A stretch of 64,000 nucleotides of DNA from Carettochelys insculpta (lineage: Eukaryota; Chordata; Testudines; Carettochelyidae). The notes below the pieces were generated by a model. The model was not told where the DNA came from and did not search any database. It saw only the letters and a program-made list of their open reading frames with translations. The number at the start of each line of letters is the position of its first letter. The stretch's first letter is position 1. Both the position numbers and the translations under genes were made by a program. The stretch spans positions 122,734,001 through 122,798,000 of the forward strand of contig NC_134137.1 of the NCBI RefSeq assembly GCF_033958435.1, given 5' to 3'. Shown one piece after another: positions 10,518 through 23,639 of this stretch.

Positions 10518-12216
10518 CAGTTGTGCAGGATCAGCCTTTGACCAAAAAAGAATTGGGCTGTGGAGAGGTAATGAATGAGGGGGGCGGGGGGAAGAAAAAA
10601 TTCCCTGGATTGTACTTTCAGAACTCTGCACCAACAAAGCATTTGAAAACATTTAGCTACTATCAAGCTGTAAACCCTTAAGCTCAGGAAACTGAGGCAC
10701 AAAGCACTAAAGTGACTCATCCAACATCATACAGTCTGTGGCAGATACAGAAACTGAATGTTAAATTTCCATTCCACGGTTCTGTATTTTAGACAAGAAG
10801 AAAAGGGGCCTAGTAGGTAAAATCTAAAACATGTTCAGATAGTTTGTTTAAATGAGAGATTAACTTAATGAAGACACAGCAACATTCACTAAGATGCAAT
10901 TCAGAGGATTCTACTGCCAACTGAGAATGACAAATTTTAAAATTTAATTGCAAAACCCATACTATTTTCCTACAACACACCCTGCAATAGGTAGGAAAAA
11001 CTGCTTGTGGGATTATGGAAGAAAATGCTGTTAGTCTTTACAGTAGCAGACCTATAAACCTCTGCAAGACAATGATGGAAATGTGCTCTGGTTTTAGATT
11101 ATACTGGCATTAATGGGTACTGTTTCAAAAGTTAAAGATCTGTTTCCTGTTATGGACCCTCAAAGCCTGCAGTGGATAATCTCTCTCAAAGTTATGTTAA
11201 CACAGGAAATTACTCTATTTTCCTACTGGTCTTCAAATATCTTTAAGGGATTTTGTTTTAGGGAAAGTTAATGGTATTTTCTTACTTTGCAATCCTTTAG
11301 GAATTTAAGCCTACGTATTCAGAATATATATACCTATTCAGCCATATGTATTCAGAATATGTATTTTCAACAGAGTAATTTAGCATTACAATGTCCTAAT
11401 TATTTGTACTTTAACGATTCAGATTGATGATTACACTTAGTTTCAAATTAAAAATACAAAACAAAACCTTTCGGTAAGAAATATTCTTTTAAAGCTATTT
11501 GGCACTGGCAACATTGATGCTTCTGTACCAGTCTGCGAAGACTGTGCCAGGAAAATGTGGTTTCCATAAGATGTGTTTTAAAACAGGTATCTGGTTTTGC
11601 AGAATGTATGGAATTACACATACATCTGAGTTCCTGACGTAAGTTCTTATCGTACTGGGGATCTCATATTTCGTGTTCTAGTAGCACTACTCAGTTTTAA
11701 AGTAAATTTGAACTGGTCTAAAGCCGAAGATCCCTGTGTGATCACTAGAGCATTCTATAAAACAATCCCCCTGCCCAGAAAATCCCAACAGTAAAGGCTG
11801 GGAAGAACCTTTACTGTGCCCACTCACCCAACACACCAGCTACATGCAGGAATTGAGGGAAAAACATATGCTTACTAGATACAGTCTATCAAGATGATGT
11901 TCATCACTCCACCCATTTAACACCAAATAACTGGGCTGTCGGAGAGCAAATGTGGGAATGGGGTCAAGAAAATTAAATTCATCCCCTTATCTAGGAAGTG
12001 AAGGGCGTGGCCTTGCTATTTCCTGTACAAACACATACAATACCTTGTCATTGCTTCTCAAAAACTAATCGAGGAAGACAAGCAAGAAAAGAAGTTTAAG
12101 GGAGAAGGACATTATAAAGGGAGAGAGGTAACAGAGTCCTGGAAAAAGAACTGGTAGATGACATTTGCCCAGGGTTTATCTAAAGCTTCTTCAGATTGCC
12201 CAACAGTAGGCCACTA
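10518..12216. other. No gene or repeat recognised
   Basis: AT-rich sequence. A short local duplication around tattcagaatat (about 11316-11360) is the only structure noticed. Confidence 0.55.
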
Positions 12217-12621
12217 AGACTACATTTACACTACAAAGTTATTTGGGCTGCTATTTTGAAATAATTTTATGAGCGTCTACACTATGTACACACTATTTTG
12301 AAATAAATTCAAAATAGAGGGTGCATTTTTTTGAAATCGGTAAACCTCATTGCAGGAGGAATAAGGCCTATTTTGAAACTGCTGTATCAAAATAGGTACT
12401 ATTATGAAAAGGAACTGCGCTATTCTCAAAATAAGCCATAACTGTGCCATTTGGCACTATTTCAAAATGGGCACTAGGTGTCCAGAATGGTATTTCAAAA
12501 TAGCTGGGTGCTATTTCAAAATGCATTTTTGTGTGTAGCTGTGTTATTTCAAAATAAACTATTTCAAAATAGCTGTTTTGAAATATCTTATTTTGAAATA
12601 ACTCTGTAGTATAGGTAGAGA
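12217..12621. mobile_element. Harbinger-type MITE rich in TATTTTGAAATA motifs
   Basis: The left end gactacatttacactacaaa and the reverse complement of the right end (ctctacctatactacagagt) align, and both lead into ttatttcaaaata-type sequence. The interior repeats the palindromic core ATTTTGAAAT/ATTTCAAAAT many times on both strands. A second internal gtctacactatgtacac block near 12273 suggests a nested or rearranged copy. No coding capacity. Confidence 0.65.
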
Positions 12622-13080
12622 ATGTTCTGCAATGTTTCAATTAATATACATGAAAATGAAAGGCTTCCTCCTCATGATTCCTTGTTCTTCTTCATCTTGT
12701 AGTTAAGTCATAATCCTATATTTATAAGCCTGCCATCTTTTGTCATAGAAATTACTGCAAGATCACAAACAAGGCAGCATGGCACCTACAGGATGAAGTA
12801 AGAATATGGATCAGGAAGCAGCAAAATCTAATTTAAGCAGGAATAATGTCAACAATTAGCAAATATGGTAGAACAATTATGAAAAGAGTAAAAGGACTGA
12901 ATGATCATTATTTCTCCTCCTTCAAATTATTCCTCAGGACCCATTTCCACTTCACATTTTGCTTATCTTCATAAACTGTAAGCTACCTAGGGAAGAAATC
13001 ACGTTTCTTTAAGCTAGTACAGCATCCCAAACAATGTCAATCTAGGCACTACCAGGATACCCATATAAAAAAGAATAGCA
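12622..13080. other. No gene or repeat recognised
   Basis: AT-rich sequence between a Harbinger-type MITE and a short PLE tail; nothing supportable in it. Confidence 0.5.
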
Positions 13081-13090
13081 ATATGATGAT

Positions 13091-13183
13091 AACAAGAAGT
13101 CCTGTGGCACCTTATAGACTAATAGATATTTTGGAGCATAAGCTCTCGTGGGCAAAGACCCGCTTCGTGAGATGCAAGATATG
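13091..13183 (-). mobile_element. Tiny PLE-tail insertion (subfamily B) with 10-bp TSD
   Basis: The 93-bp block aacaagaagtcctgtggcac to gatgcaag is the 3' end of a second PLE subfamily in reverse orientation. It is flanked by atatgatgat at 13081-13090 and 13184-13193. The minus strand holds a hammerhead-like core with decayed boxes (CTCACGA near 13165-13171, GAGA in place of GAAA) around a GCGGG/CCCAC stem. It has no coding sequence, so it must have been mobilised in trans. Confidence 0.72.
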
Positions 13184-13454
13184 ATATGATGATGGTATTG
13201 CTACAAAGCATGGCTCTTTTATTTGCATTCAACAACCTTATTCGCAGTTTATGTATCTATTTATGAAAGCAGATTCTCATTCCATATCTACTTTTTGTCT
13301 CTTTTTACTATTGTAGTTTTAATTAAAGGACACTGAATATATTAAAAACATATACAAAGAAAAGGAATTGTTGAGCAGAGAACAAACGTCCATACATATC
13401 CCATTTGACTGAGCTTCATTACTGAGTGACTTTTTCAATCTATTCAAATGTTAT

Positions 13455-13738
13455 TGAGTACTGGTCTACACTGAGAAGTTACATGGGTATAGCTACATCT
13501 CTTATGGATGTGAAAAATGCACACCCCGAGAGATGTAGCTATGCAACTTAAACACTAGCATTGATAGCACTAGGCTGATGGAGGAATTCTCCCATTCACT
13601 TATCTACTGTCTCTTATGGAAGTGTATTACCTATGCCAACAGGAAAACCCCTCCAGTTGACGCAGGTAGTGTTTACACACTGAAGCGTACAGTGTGGCAT
13701 CTGTATTACTGTAATGTCTCAAGTGTAGACAAGTGCTT
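13455..13738. mobile_element. Harbinger-type MITE, degraded
   Basis: The left end tactggtctacactgagaag and the right end tctcaagtgtagacaagtgc are inverted gtctacact-type termini about 280 bp apart. The interior has no coding potential. The boundaries are approximate. Confidence 0.5.
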
Positions 13739-14344
13739 AGTTTAACAGTTTGGTTTTGTGTACATAAAATGCTGCAATAAAGAACTTTAATCTAGTTATT
13801 TGGAAACAAAGACATTTGCAGCTGAGAATGATGTAGCATAAGACAAGCAAATTAATGTACAATGTAGTGTTTAAAAGAGCAGATAAAGACATATCCGCAA
13901 AGGGCAAAGGTTTTTAAAGAAAAAAATTACCTTTTTATTCCACTTAATCTCTTTGATGTTAATGATTTATTAACATTCTGTTGACTTTGAATTGAAAAAT
14001 ACACATTATATATTATGCGGACACAGAAACACTCAAAAATTTACAGCGAGAGATATTAGAATAGAATCTAAGTGTTCATAGGCAGCCCAGTCCACGAGTT
14101 TATTATTGTCTTGAGTTACTGACTGTTCTTCATTATCATCACAATTAACAATCTCATGAAATTATTCTAAAATTTAGTTTAGATGAAATTAAGTTCTTAG
14201 TCTTAACATAGAGGGGCACCTTCAAAAGGTAAACTTCCATTCTTCTGAAATCAAGTAATTCAAATAACAAAACCACAATTAAAGAAGCAAACTGTTATGG
14301 AATTTTCAGCACAAAGTAAATTTTGAAACCCTGAAAAAGCAGAG

Positions 14345-14391
<47 letters not shown>

Positions 14392-15270
14392 AGGATGGCA
14401 TTATACCCCTCATATGAAACAGAAACACAGAATTGCGTGAAATATTCAATTCTGGATTGAAACACGACAATCAAAAGACAATTTAAAATAAAAACAAAAT
14501 AAAAGTCATTAGGAGATGGGAAGTACTTCCTCTCCACAGATGCCTTTGCTAGCATTTATACAAGAATCCTTTTCTGAATAACATGAAATATGAACAGACT
14601 GTTTCCTCGTCTAGAAGATGTTAGTATTTTTACTGGTCTGTAACTGTTTATACTGAGGCTACAAATTACCATTCTTTTATTTTTCAAATGTAGTCCACCA
14701 AACATCTCATTTAACCTTTTAAAAGGAACTTCATAATGTCTTTAAATATCTTTCAGATTTTTTTTGTCATCCTTCCTACATAAGGTCATGTCAAGTAGTT
14801 CTACTGCATTCTTTTGTCTAAAGCCAATTCACAAAGAACCCCTATGAAAAGAAGCATGATCCAACAAGCTACACTAGACCATCTTAAACAAAGAAAAGCC
14901 CTACAGAATGACACCCAAAGACCCCAAAGAAACTATGCAACTTTTCTTGGTTTACATTAGAATGTTTTGGCGATTATCACTGGATTTTAATCTACACTGC
15001 AACAACATGTAAAGGTGGGAAAGTTACTTACTAAGTTACCAAATGTAAAAAGTATAAATGGGAAGTTACAGACAGATCACATTTGCTGAATTTTGGAAAA
15101 GGTTCATGAAATTGCCAAATGCTACACTAGGACCATTGCTAACAGAAGACATCTGCTTTTTATTAGTTCCCTCTAGAAGTATTCTGGTATTTTGGAGCTA
15201 CTTTTAAAAATCATGTTTTACGATGACATTATTACAACCTCAGTTTGTACTTAGTTTGATGTAATCCTTT
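13739..15270. other. No gene; AT-rich with one TA microsatellite
   Basis: A dinucleotide TA run occupies about 14349-14386. The minus-strand frame across it (14295-14555) simply translates the repeat and is not a gene. Nothing else recognised. Confidence 0.6.
14349..14386. repeat. (TA)n microsatellite
   Basis: Uninterrupted alternating TA over about 38 bp. Confidence 0.9.
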
Positions 15271-15274
15271 AAAC

Positions 15275-15440
15275 AAATGCCTGTTAACTAAAGAGGCACC
15301 CAAGAGTCTGTGTTAACATTAATTTACTCTCACTCACCTTAGCTTCTTTTCATGTAACCCATGAAGTCCCACACTATCAGGGCGATCCCGTCTCCTTCTG
15401 TACAGACCAGAATATGATAGCTCTTTCAGCTGTAACGCAG
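15275..15440. repeat. Unclassified dispersed repeat, copy 2
   Basis: Matches 6186-6355 over its whole length at roughly 84 percent by eye, starting aaatgcctgttaactaaaga and ending tttcagctgtaacgc. The flanks of the two copies are unrelated, so both are insertions. No TSD is obvious here. Class unknown. Confidence 0.7.
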
Positions 15441-16507
15441 TCATATTTCTCTACCCACAGGGGTTTTTTCAGTTTCTGTAGAGCAGTGTGGCTGCCAAGA
15501 TGCCTGGAGAGAATATGCTCAGCAGAGAGTCTGCACACCTGCACTGGTCAGAATGACAAATCTCTCAACACAAGCAGTTTCTGCACTGCTTCCTGTTTCT
15601 CATAGGTACACACCCTTCTGATAGGCACTACACTTCCCTTATCACTGAACCTCACACCTAAGGGATCCCTCCGGCAAGCCGACCAATTCCATGAAAGTTT
15701 CTTTGAAATTAAAACTTTAGTGCCCAGTCATTGTGAACAAATTTACAATTAATTATGCAAAGTATTCTAAGTATCAAAGCCTCTTTGAATTAGCTAAAGA
15801 TCTCCAGCCAAGGTCATGAGCAATTAAGTCTTCCCTAGCACTATTCATAACAAAAGGAGACTCATTAGCACTATGAAATTCAAAGTTACTCAAGCACATA
15901 AGTAAACCAAAAAGTTCCAACAAACTGAGCAGCAAAAGGACCTGCAAGAACTTCCACATCCAGTATTCAAACACTCTCTTACAAGTCTGGGTGACTGATT
16001 AATGCTACTTATAGAAAACACTTTTCCTCTAAAACTCTAAAAATGAAAACAGTACTCATCAAAACTTTTCTGCTCTTCACTATCAAAAGAACTGCCACTC
16101 TAGAATTGGTCAGTTTCCCTGGGGAGGCTGTAAAACATGAATGATAAAGTTAAAGGTTTCCTGAAACAGGAAGGTGACAACCGTGGTTTTCCAAGCTGCA
16201 TGTCTCATTCCAACTTGTAATATAAAAACATACTCGAATTTTAAAATAGGTTTAAAACAGACCTGACTTTTTACAAAAATTTATTTTAATCTTGGCGCAT
16301 GTAAACAGACAATAATCCAGGATTTTTTTTCATGTAGGGGACTTATATATGAACCTAGCTCAGTTTTTATTTTGTTAAACGTAACACTGATAAAACGCAG
16401 TGAAGTAACTAAAAAAATCTAACAACTCTCTGATTACTTGCATGAAAATTGCATAACTGTCTGTAACCTAGGCAGGAAATACATGTCTACATGGTATGAT
16501 ATATTCA
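15441..16507. other. No gene or repeat recognised
   Basis: No family resemblance in the available frames and no element ends seen. Confidence 0.5.
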
Positions 16508-16518
16508 ACTATCAGAGT

Positions 16519-16640
16519 CACAAAGAGGTAGCCATGTTAGTCTGTATCTTCGCACAACAAAAAAGCAGTCATGCAGCACTTTAAAACCTAACAAAATAAT
16601 TTAGTCTTTAAAGTGCTACATGACTCTTTTTGTTTTGTCC
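16519..16640. mobile_element. 122-bp palindromic PLE-tail insertion with 11-bp TSD
   Basis: The octa-to-undecamer actatcagagt occurs at 16508-16518 and 16641-16651. Between them lies the outer terminus aaagaggtagccatgttagt, then the PLE 3' end reversed (aaaaagcagtcatgcagcac) and, after a short loop near aaaataatttag, the same end forward (tctttaaagtgctacatgac). The two arms meet at a shared TTA. There is no coding sequence, only about 40 bp of tail in each direction, so this is a minimal version of the 1193 and 40686 structures. Confidence 0.82.
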
Positions 16641-16651
16641 ACTATCAGAGT

Positions 16652-18733
16652 GATATGTAGCAGAACACATCTAAAGAGAAATTTCAAATTCTGACAATAT
16701 AGAAACATAGAAAGAAAGGAAGCTTTGATTTTAATTATGTAGTTGTGGATCTATAGCTTCATATTAGTAAATTCTATTGAGTTTACTAGATTATAAAGAA
16801 GCAAGAGAGCTTTATACCAGATATTCTAAGAACAATTCAGTATGCTTTAGTAAATCCCATAAGAACAGAAATACCTTGTATAAATCAAAAATATACACAT
16901 TTGATTTTAGAGTGCTGTACAGCTCCACTCACCTAGAAATCACATCTGGAAAAATAAGAACATCAAAACAGCTTGTGGTATTTGCCTAAACATGCTGCAT
17001 TCCAGTTTCAATGTGAATCTGCAAGTGAACCCCCAATGCACAGCAGGAGAAACTTAAACATAATTAACCAACACCTACCTAAAGTCAGACATCAGTAGTA
17101 TGTAATGACTAGGTAATGCTGTCACAAATACCTGTTAACCATGGTGATGACATACACGAAGAAGGGTAGTTTGTTTGTTTTTTTTAAATAAACAATTAGC
17201 AGCTTCTACAGCTCTTTATTCAAGGACACCATCACTGCACACCCAAACAACTTCTGAAAACTATAATGTTCAATGTGAACCCAAGGGATAGATATGATGT
17301 TACACAAAAACCTGTTTGGAATTTGTGGCAATAAACTAACTGATCAACAGTAGTGACTGGAGAAATAACTGAGAGGCTTCCCCCTCCCCGACCACCACCC
17401 CAAAAATAGAGCAGTGTCTGTTCGATTTAATATTGTATTTTTCTTCCAAATGAATGGTTCAAATTTTTGGGGAGAAAATCATACTTTGTTTTTGTTGCAA
17501 ATAAATTCTGTTTAAGCATGTCATGTCAACACATGGTTGTTTGCATAACACAAATGGTGTGAGCTTGCCAGGCAACAGCTCAAACCTCAATGTTATGTGC
17601 TCGTAGCTGCCCTGGAGTGGGTTCCAAGATCAGATTGGTCACAGGACAGCACACAATCTACAGCATAATATGAGAGATCTACACATGAACTTTTAATAAA
17701 GGGTTTCTTATCATCTGTTCCTTTTCAAAGATCCCTGCCCATACTTTAAAATGTTGCAGCAGCGCAACTGGAGATGTCATAGCACTTCACCTAAGGGAGG
17801 GATTCACCCATAGGTAGAGTTCTGTATGGATGTAAAATTAATATCCACAGCTGCAAAAATGAGCTGTGGATAGCCACATCCACAAATGAAAGTACCTGCA
17901 GATATAAAGTGGTATCTGCAGATTTGCAAAGCTTTATCCATTGGTGTAGGTGTATTAATAATAAGTTGAAATTATTAATATGGGAAATCAAACATTAATT
18001 TAACCATGCTTTCCTTTATTGAACCCAAATGCCAGTGGTATTTATACAGTTGCCCTAAATATGCCTTCAAGGCCTAAGTAATAGGCAACTACATCTAAAC
18101 AGTAACAAAACATTTACAAGCATTTGATCAATATGGGCCAAACTCATATTTAGACCTATAGTGACTGGCTCCAGTGTGGGCAGCCGGGTATTAACAATAT
18201 ACCCTTTAAGAATTTACTTTTTAGCCCTTTAACAGACAAGTACTGTTATTACCAATTTCTGACTACAGCTAATAAACCAACTGAGGACAGTTCACCCTCA
18301 TTTCCAGTCTTGATCCAGATAAGATTTACAATCTCCTTTTTCCCCTAGGCCTGGCCTTTCTTCCTCCCCTTCTTGCTGTCCAATGGATTTCCTACCACAT
18401 CTGAGTACAAACAGGCTTTGATGCTGGTTTGTGGGTTGGGGAAGATCTTTATTGGTTCATTGTAAGATGGAGTCTTTGTCGGATTCCAAACCCTCTGCAG
18501 TCGGCCCTATCAGGCAGAGCCTTCTTTTTTAGAATTTCTCCTTGTTTCATTAGGTATCCTTTGCACCAGACATCCACCCTACTTCATTTCTTTTGGCATT
18601 ATAACATTATTTCCAAGGCCTTTGCTCTACCTGCAAGTCAGGGCCTTTCTTTGCAGCACTTTTATTTCCTTAACCAATCTCACTTTAGTATCTGAATTTT
18701 ATAGCCACCTTACATCCACCTCCCAAGAGACTG
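16652..18733. other. No gene; possible old repeat at about 17812-17945
   Basis: At 17812-17945 the motif atccacagctgc/tgcagat recurs on both strands (tatccacagctgcaaaaatg, agctgtggatag, acctgcagatataaa, tatctgcagatttgc), which looks like a degraded DNA transposon with internal short repeats. Its class is not clear. Nothing is recognised in the remainder. Confidence 0.4.
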
Positions 18734-18877
18734 TTAGAAGAATTCTTCCACTGTCTCAGCATTGTGTACACCTGGGACTTAGGTTGACTTAATTACTCTG
18801 CTCAAAGACATGGATTTTTCACACACTTGACCAACTCTGTGAAACCAACCTAATTTTCTAGTGTAGACCAGGCCCAG
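18734..18877. mobile_element. Harbinger-type MITE fragment
   Basis: The right end tctagtgtagaccaggccc is, in reverse, the GGGCCTGGTCTACACTAGA terminus seen on short sauropsid DNA transposons, and the interior has paired aggttgactt/accaacctaa blocks. The left terminus is missing or too diverged to place. Confidence 0.5.
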
Positions 18878-19242
18878 GATAATTATTGTGTAATACAGAT
18901 CTTGAAGTCATCTGCACCCCCATCAAACTGGTTTATTTTAGCAGCTGAGCTTCTGGAGGACCTGAGCTAATCTGACTTGAATGGGAAAAAAATCTTTCAT
19001 TGACTGAATAACCAAGTTAACTTTCCAAACAAAAATCTGAAACAGATTTTTCTCCTCTTTCATAGCACCTGGTTTAAGACCACACAAAAGTTGGGCAGTT
19101 TAATATGAAATCTGCTCATACATCACAGGACCTGAGCTATGTACACTCAAAAACTGAAACGCTGCAGATAAGAAGTGGAACAGTGCCCTGCAAGGGATGC
19201 TGAAGGAAATGAAGACACTCCTCTCCTGTTGCATCCATTTCT

Positions 19243-20190
19243 CCCACGAAGCATGGGCAAAATATATCCCACAGGCTGGATCCGGCCCATTTAAAGTTTC
19301 TGCCTAGCCCATGGCACAGCGAGGTGCTCAGGCATGTTATCAGCCATCTGTAGCTCCATGCTGCTCCCAGAAGTGTCTGGCTGCTGCTGCCATGTGTCTG
19401 TGTGCCCTGGTGGGGAAGTGTGAGGATGGTGAGTCTCCCTGCACTCGCATTACACCAGCACCACCCTTATAGCTCCCATTCGCCAGTTTATGACCAATAG
19501 CAGCTGCAGGGGGCAGTGCTTGTGGGCGCCAGCAGCACACAGAGACCTGCTGCCACTCACCACCCCAGGGGCATGTAGCAGCAACCAGCGGCTTCCAGGA
19601 GCAGCATGGAGCCACGGCATAGAACCCCAGCAGACAGGCAGGCAGGCAGCCTGTCTGTGCACCCCATTGTGCCGTGAGCCAGGAGCCACGTGTGGAAAGC
19701 ACCTCCCAGCCACACCATTTCCCACATCTCAATCTCCCTTCCCAAGGTCAGAACTCCTTCCTGCACCCAAACTTCCTCCCAGAATCTACGTCAGTGTTCC
19801 CTGTAAGCTGAGCGCTTGGGTGGCCATCCAGAAGAGATTCAGGTGCAGCCCAGCTGGTTAGCAGAGTGCACACAGCGGCCCACAGTGAGCAGCCAGTGTT
19901 TCTATTGGTGGCCCACACCCGCACATGCTATGATACACATAACAAAATTTACTCCACCCACGGATGGAAAAAAATTAGAGGGTACACTGGCCTACACCTC
20001 CTACCTCTTCCTGTACCCCAGCATCCTGCACCAGCCTTGAGCTTCCTCTTGCATCCAAACTCCCGCCGAGGCCCAGCATCCCCTCCTGCACCCCAATCCT
20101 CTGTCTCAGCCCCCAAGCTCCCTCCCACACCCACACTCCCTCCCAGAGCCTGCACCATCCGCGTTTAATAAAACAGAAGTGTGCAGCCTA
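19243..20190. mobile_element. GC-rich hAT-type relic with a nested insertion
   Basis: The left part reads catgggcaaaatatatccca followed by ctggatccggccca, resembling hAT ends of the gtgggcaaa type. The right part is a cytosine-rich stretch with repeated ctcccagagcctgcac-like units. These units are interrupted at 19792-19989 by a second element. The reading frames through this GC-rich tract are composition artefacts with no recognisable domain. Outer boundaries are approximate. Confidence 0.4.
19792..19989. mobile_element. Small hAT-like element nested in the GC-rich relic
   Basis: The ends cagtgttccctgtaagc and ttagagggtacactg are imperfect inverted repeats (the right end reversed reads cagtgtaccctctaa). 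Flanking octamers match at about 4 of 8, so the TSD is only weakly supported. The unit splits the cytosine-rich repeat of the surrounding relic. Confidence 0.5.
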
Positions 20191-23045
20191 TGATGATTTA
20201 ACAAACTTTACGGAGCGTCCCACCTGTGAAAATTATTGTCCCCCATTCTACACATTCGCCTAGTTCTAAAGGAGATTCAATATACCCAGTTGATACCACC
20301 CAGCCTCATTTTAATGTTTAGTCTCTATATTTACTTTTTTAAACTCCTTCCTAAATAGGTTACCATTCTCTTTGCCCTGGCTTGAAATATTTAGATCTTT
20401 CAAATTCTACAAGACTATTTCAGGATCAGCCAACAGCCACTGTTTGTTACCATTAATATTTAACCTACCTTTTGTCCCCTAGAATTTAAACTCCTCCTTC
20501 AATGCATTTTTCCCTAACCACAAAAAGTAGCAAACACTGGTACTACAGCCAGACTGACAATCATAATTATCTTAATACTGTCAACATAGATCAGAGCAAA
20601 ATATTCAACTGAGCCCTGACTAACAGAAAATTGAACGCTAATGATTTAAAAAAAATAAAAGAACGTACAGTCTTTTAGTCAGTCCCAAATTAAAATCCAT
20701 TGAAGTTGTACTATGAGATATAAAGACCATAGTAGACAACTCATGAGCTAAAAGCTGTGCATATGAAAAGTATTTGAAGTACTGTTGCCCAGACTCATGA
20801 TATTGTGAAGGTGCCGGTAAATAGTTCTATATATTTTGCAAGATACAGGTTATCTTTAAAAAGGGAAATGATAAACACTTTCAGTAAGCTTGAAGAAGCT
20901 TGACTTGCCTCAGTGAAGCTAAGAGAGCTGAAATTTAACTCAGCTTGAGACTTAGGAATACAAAAAATTGAAAATATTTGTAGATTAAAGTTTTCCAAGA
21001 CTTCTGATGTATGGTGAATAAGCTTGTCACCTTTGATAAGAACGATTGCTAAAGCTCTGGCATTACCATTCAGCAAACAGAAACCCTTAATCTCGTCAAT
21101 CCACTGTTCTTCCTTCTACCCTTACAGCACATTTACATACAATTATACAAACTGTCTATTCTAGAGTGAAACATGCTGTATTTGAGTTTGAAGATTATTT
21201 TTATCCCAGTGCCGAATCCAAGGGGTGGGAGGAATGTGTTGAAGAATCGGAATCAAAGAACTGAATTTACCATGCAACTGCTTCTAAAGGAGGCAGTTTC
21301 AATCAGGGAATGGAAAGAAACGCATCCAAATGTTACCCTCCCTTCCCTTTCCACAATCTTTCTTAAAGGGGAGTATGGGGTGGGCAGAGAGATGGAAAGC
21401 TTTCTTTAAAGCCAAGAAAACTAGAAGATTAAAACCAATTAATCTCTCTCTCTCTCTCTTTAAAAAAAGAGCAACACTTATCTAGAAAAGGCAATCATGG
21501 CTCCAGTCTCTGAAAGGGCAAGAGAAATCTCTACATCTGAACAGTCGAGATGGAAGGGTACAACTCTCTGCTGCCTCCTCAAACACATATTTATATAAAA
21601 TAAATACATTATATGAGATCAAAGAGGGTAAAAGGCACTGTAGTCCTTAAAGGGCACTTGGCTACCTCCCTGTTACACTGGTGGCTGGAGACTCAGTGGA
21701 GTTCTCTCAAGGTTCCCCACGCACATTAAGGTACAAGAGCCTAAAAGAAATGGTCCTCAACTGGTTGTGACCTGATGTGACCACCTGAAAAAGAGTTTTC
21801 ACAAGGGATTACATTCCTAGAGTGAGATCCTGGTCCTACCACAACTCAGTGGCAAAACTCATTGACTTGTAACCCTGTTAATAGTCATGAGATGTTTTAA
21901 GAACAATTTTAAAAAGTTTATAATATGTTGGAGAGGATGGGGGGGGTTCACATGCATACACAAAATATAAAGAGGGTTATGTATTTTGCAATGTCAAGTT
22001 ATTTATTTTGCAAGCTACAAAATGCTATATTTATGGTTGCCTGCGCAGCCTTACTTCTGCCCCCTTCAGTTGGTTCACCAAATGAAGCAGGGTTTTAAGG
22101 GAAGTTTACTGTGTGATAATTAATTAAATTAAATTAAACATTGGGTCATAAATCCTATGCACAGAGGATGGAATTAAGATTGCACAGACCAGTGTAAATT
22201 CGGTGATTCCTCACTTTCAAGAGCTTGACCTGGCAATCTAAATGGTCTTTTAACACTGTTGAAAATGTAGTTACCTACCGTATTTTTAAAGAGGAAATAT
22301 GGCCAAGATTTTAAAAAGGTATCTAGGTATTGCTATGCTCAGTGATGTACTGAGCCTAACCGATTCAGGAGCTTGTTTCATTTAGTGACATAAGTGCACT
22401 TAGAAGTCCATTTAGTGACATAAGTGCAAATCTTCAGGACAAAATCACTTTTGAAAAAGGAACAAGGGCTGATGTCAGTTAAGCATTGCAACAGAGTGCA
22501 GCAATGTTTAAATACCTTTATAAATATTTGGATTTGGCCCAGCTTATGTATAAGTCTTAACAGTTCCCCAGGTATGCATCATCAGCACACTCGGATCACT
22601 TCCTTCAACACTGCAGCACAGATTGCTATCATTTGAACTACAAGGACTAACTACAAACGCAGCAGGAAGCAAGATAATGAATGGGCTTATCCCAGAGGGG
22701 GAAAATGGGTTGCTGGATACAGGAGTGCTTGAGGGCTCCTGGCCCAGCTCTCTCTCTCACCCCACTCCAGGAACTGAAAACACTAGTGCTCTCATATCAT
22801 GTTCCCACAGAAGAATATGTGACGTGGGGCCCACTGCCAGAGGGACTTTCTACTGGCCCAGCCCTTTCCCTGACTCCACCTTGCTATGGGCACTCAGGCA
22901 CCCCACTCAGGCACCCATCCATGGTACTGGTGTAACCCCAGATTGGATGTTCATGTTCAGATGTTGTGTTAGCAGGCTGGCAAAACTTCCCTGAGGAATA
23001 TAAAAGGTCAAAGGGAAATAATGATTTTAAGAGTTTCTTTTTTCT
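20191..23045. other. No gene; short tandem duplication and simple repeats only
   Basis: A roughly 30-bp tandem duplication (catttagtgacataagtgca at about 22378 and 22408) and a short CT run near 21445-21460 are present. The reading frames between 22623 and 22994 are proline- and serine-rich composition artefacts without a family match I recognise. Confidence 0.5.
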
Positions 23046-23639
23046 ATACTACAGGGTTTTGCAAACAAAATGTAGCTTTTCTCAACAAAATCTAGGAGGT
23101 ATATGTGGTACATATATAGAAGGAGGTATATGCCCTACTTTTGGCAATAAAATAAAACCACTTCAAGATGAGGCACGGAGCTTTGTATGGCAAAATTTTA
23201 TCAACAAAGTTCAGTGTAGGCACTGAGCTTGGATGTATTCCTTTTAAAACCTCCAGGCACTGTCCCATAATTCCCACACTGACTACTGATCAGCAGTTTG
23301 AACTTTGCTGTCGTTCAGCAAGGTGAATAAGCATCTGTCACGCCCTCTTTCGTGGTCCAGGAAATTTTGAAATTCCATTTTCTGTTTGCTTGGTGTGGAG
23401 ACCTCACATTGCATCATTCCAGCTGTCCATGGGGGGCAAACACTCTCCTGCTTGGATCAGTGGAGTGCTGCTTGATCTGCTAAGCATATGGGGAAAGGAA
23501 ACTGTCCAGTACCAGCTTCACTGCAGCTTGCTACAAGAACTTCGGTAACTACTGGCAGATTTCTCTTGCTTTTGTGATAGGACATGGTGCAATGCAGAGC
23601 AAAGAAAAGGGAGCTGAGAAGCAAGAAAACCAGAAGGCC

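Noticed and set aside
14295..14555. 86-residue minus-strand frame
   Set aside because: It translates a TA microsatellite (repeated YI residues).
16519..16640. Reading the palindrome as a CRISPR-like or tRNA gene structure
   Set aside because: It is a single inverted repeat with PLE tail sequence and a TSD, in a eukaryotic context; no spacer array or tRNA boxes.
19340..20168. Multiple 70-130 residue frames
   Set aside because: GC-rich hAT-type relic; frames occur on both strands with cysteine- and tryptophan-rich nonsense and no conserved motif.
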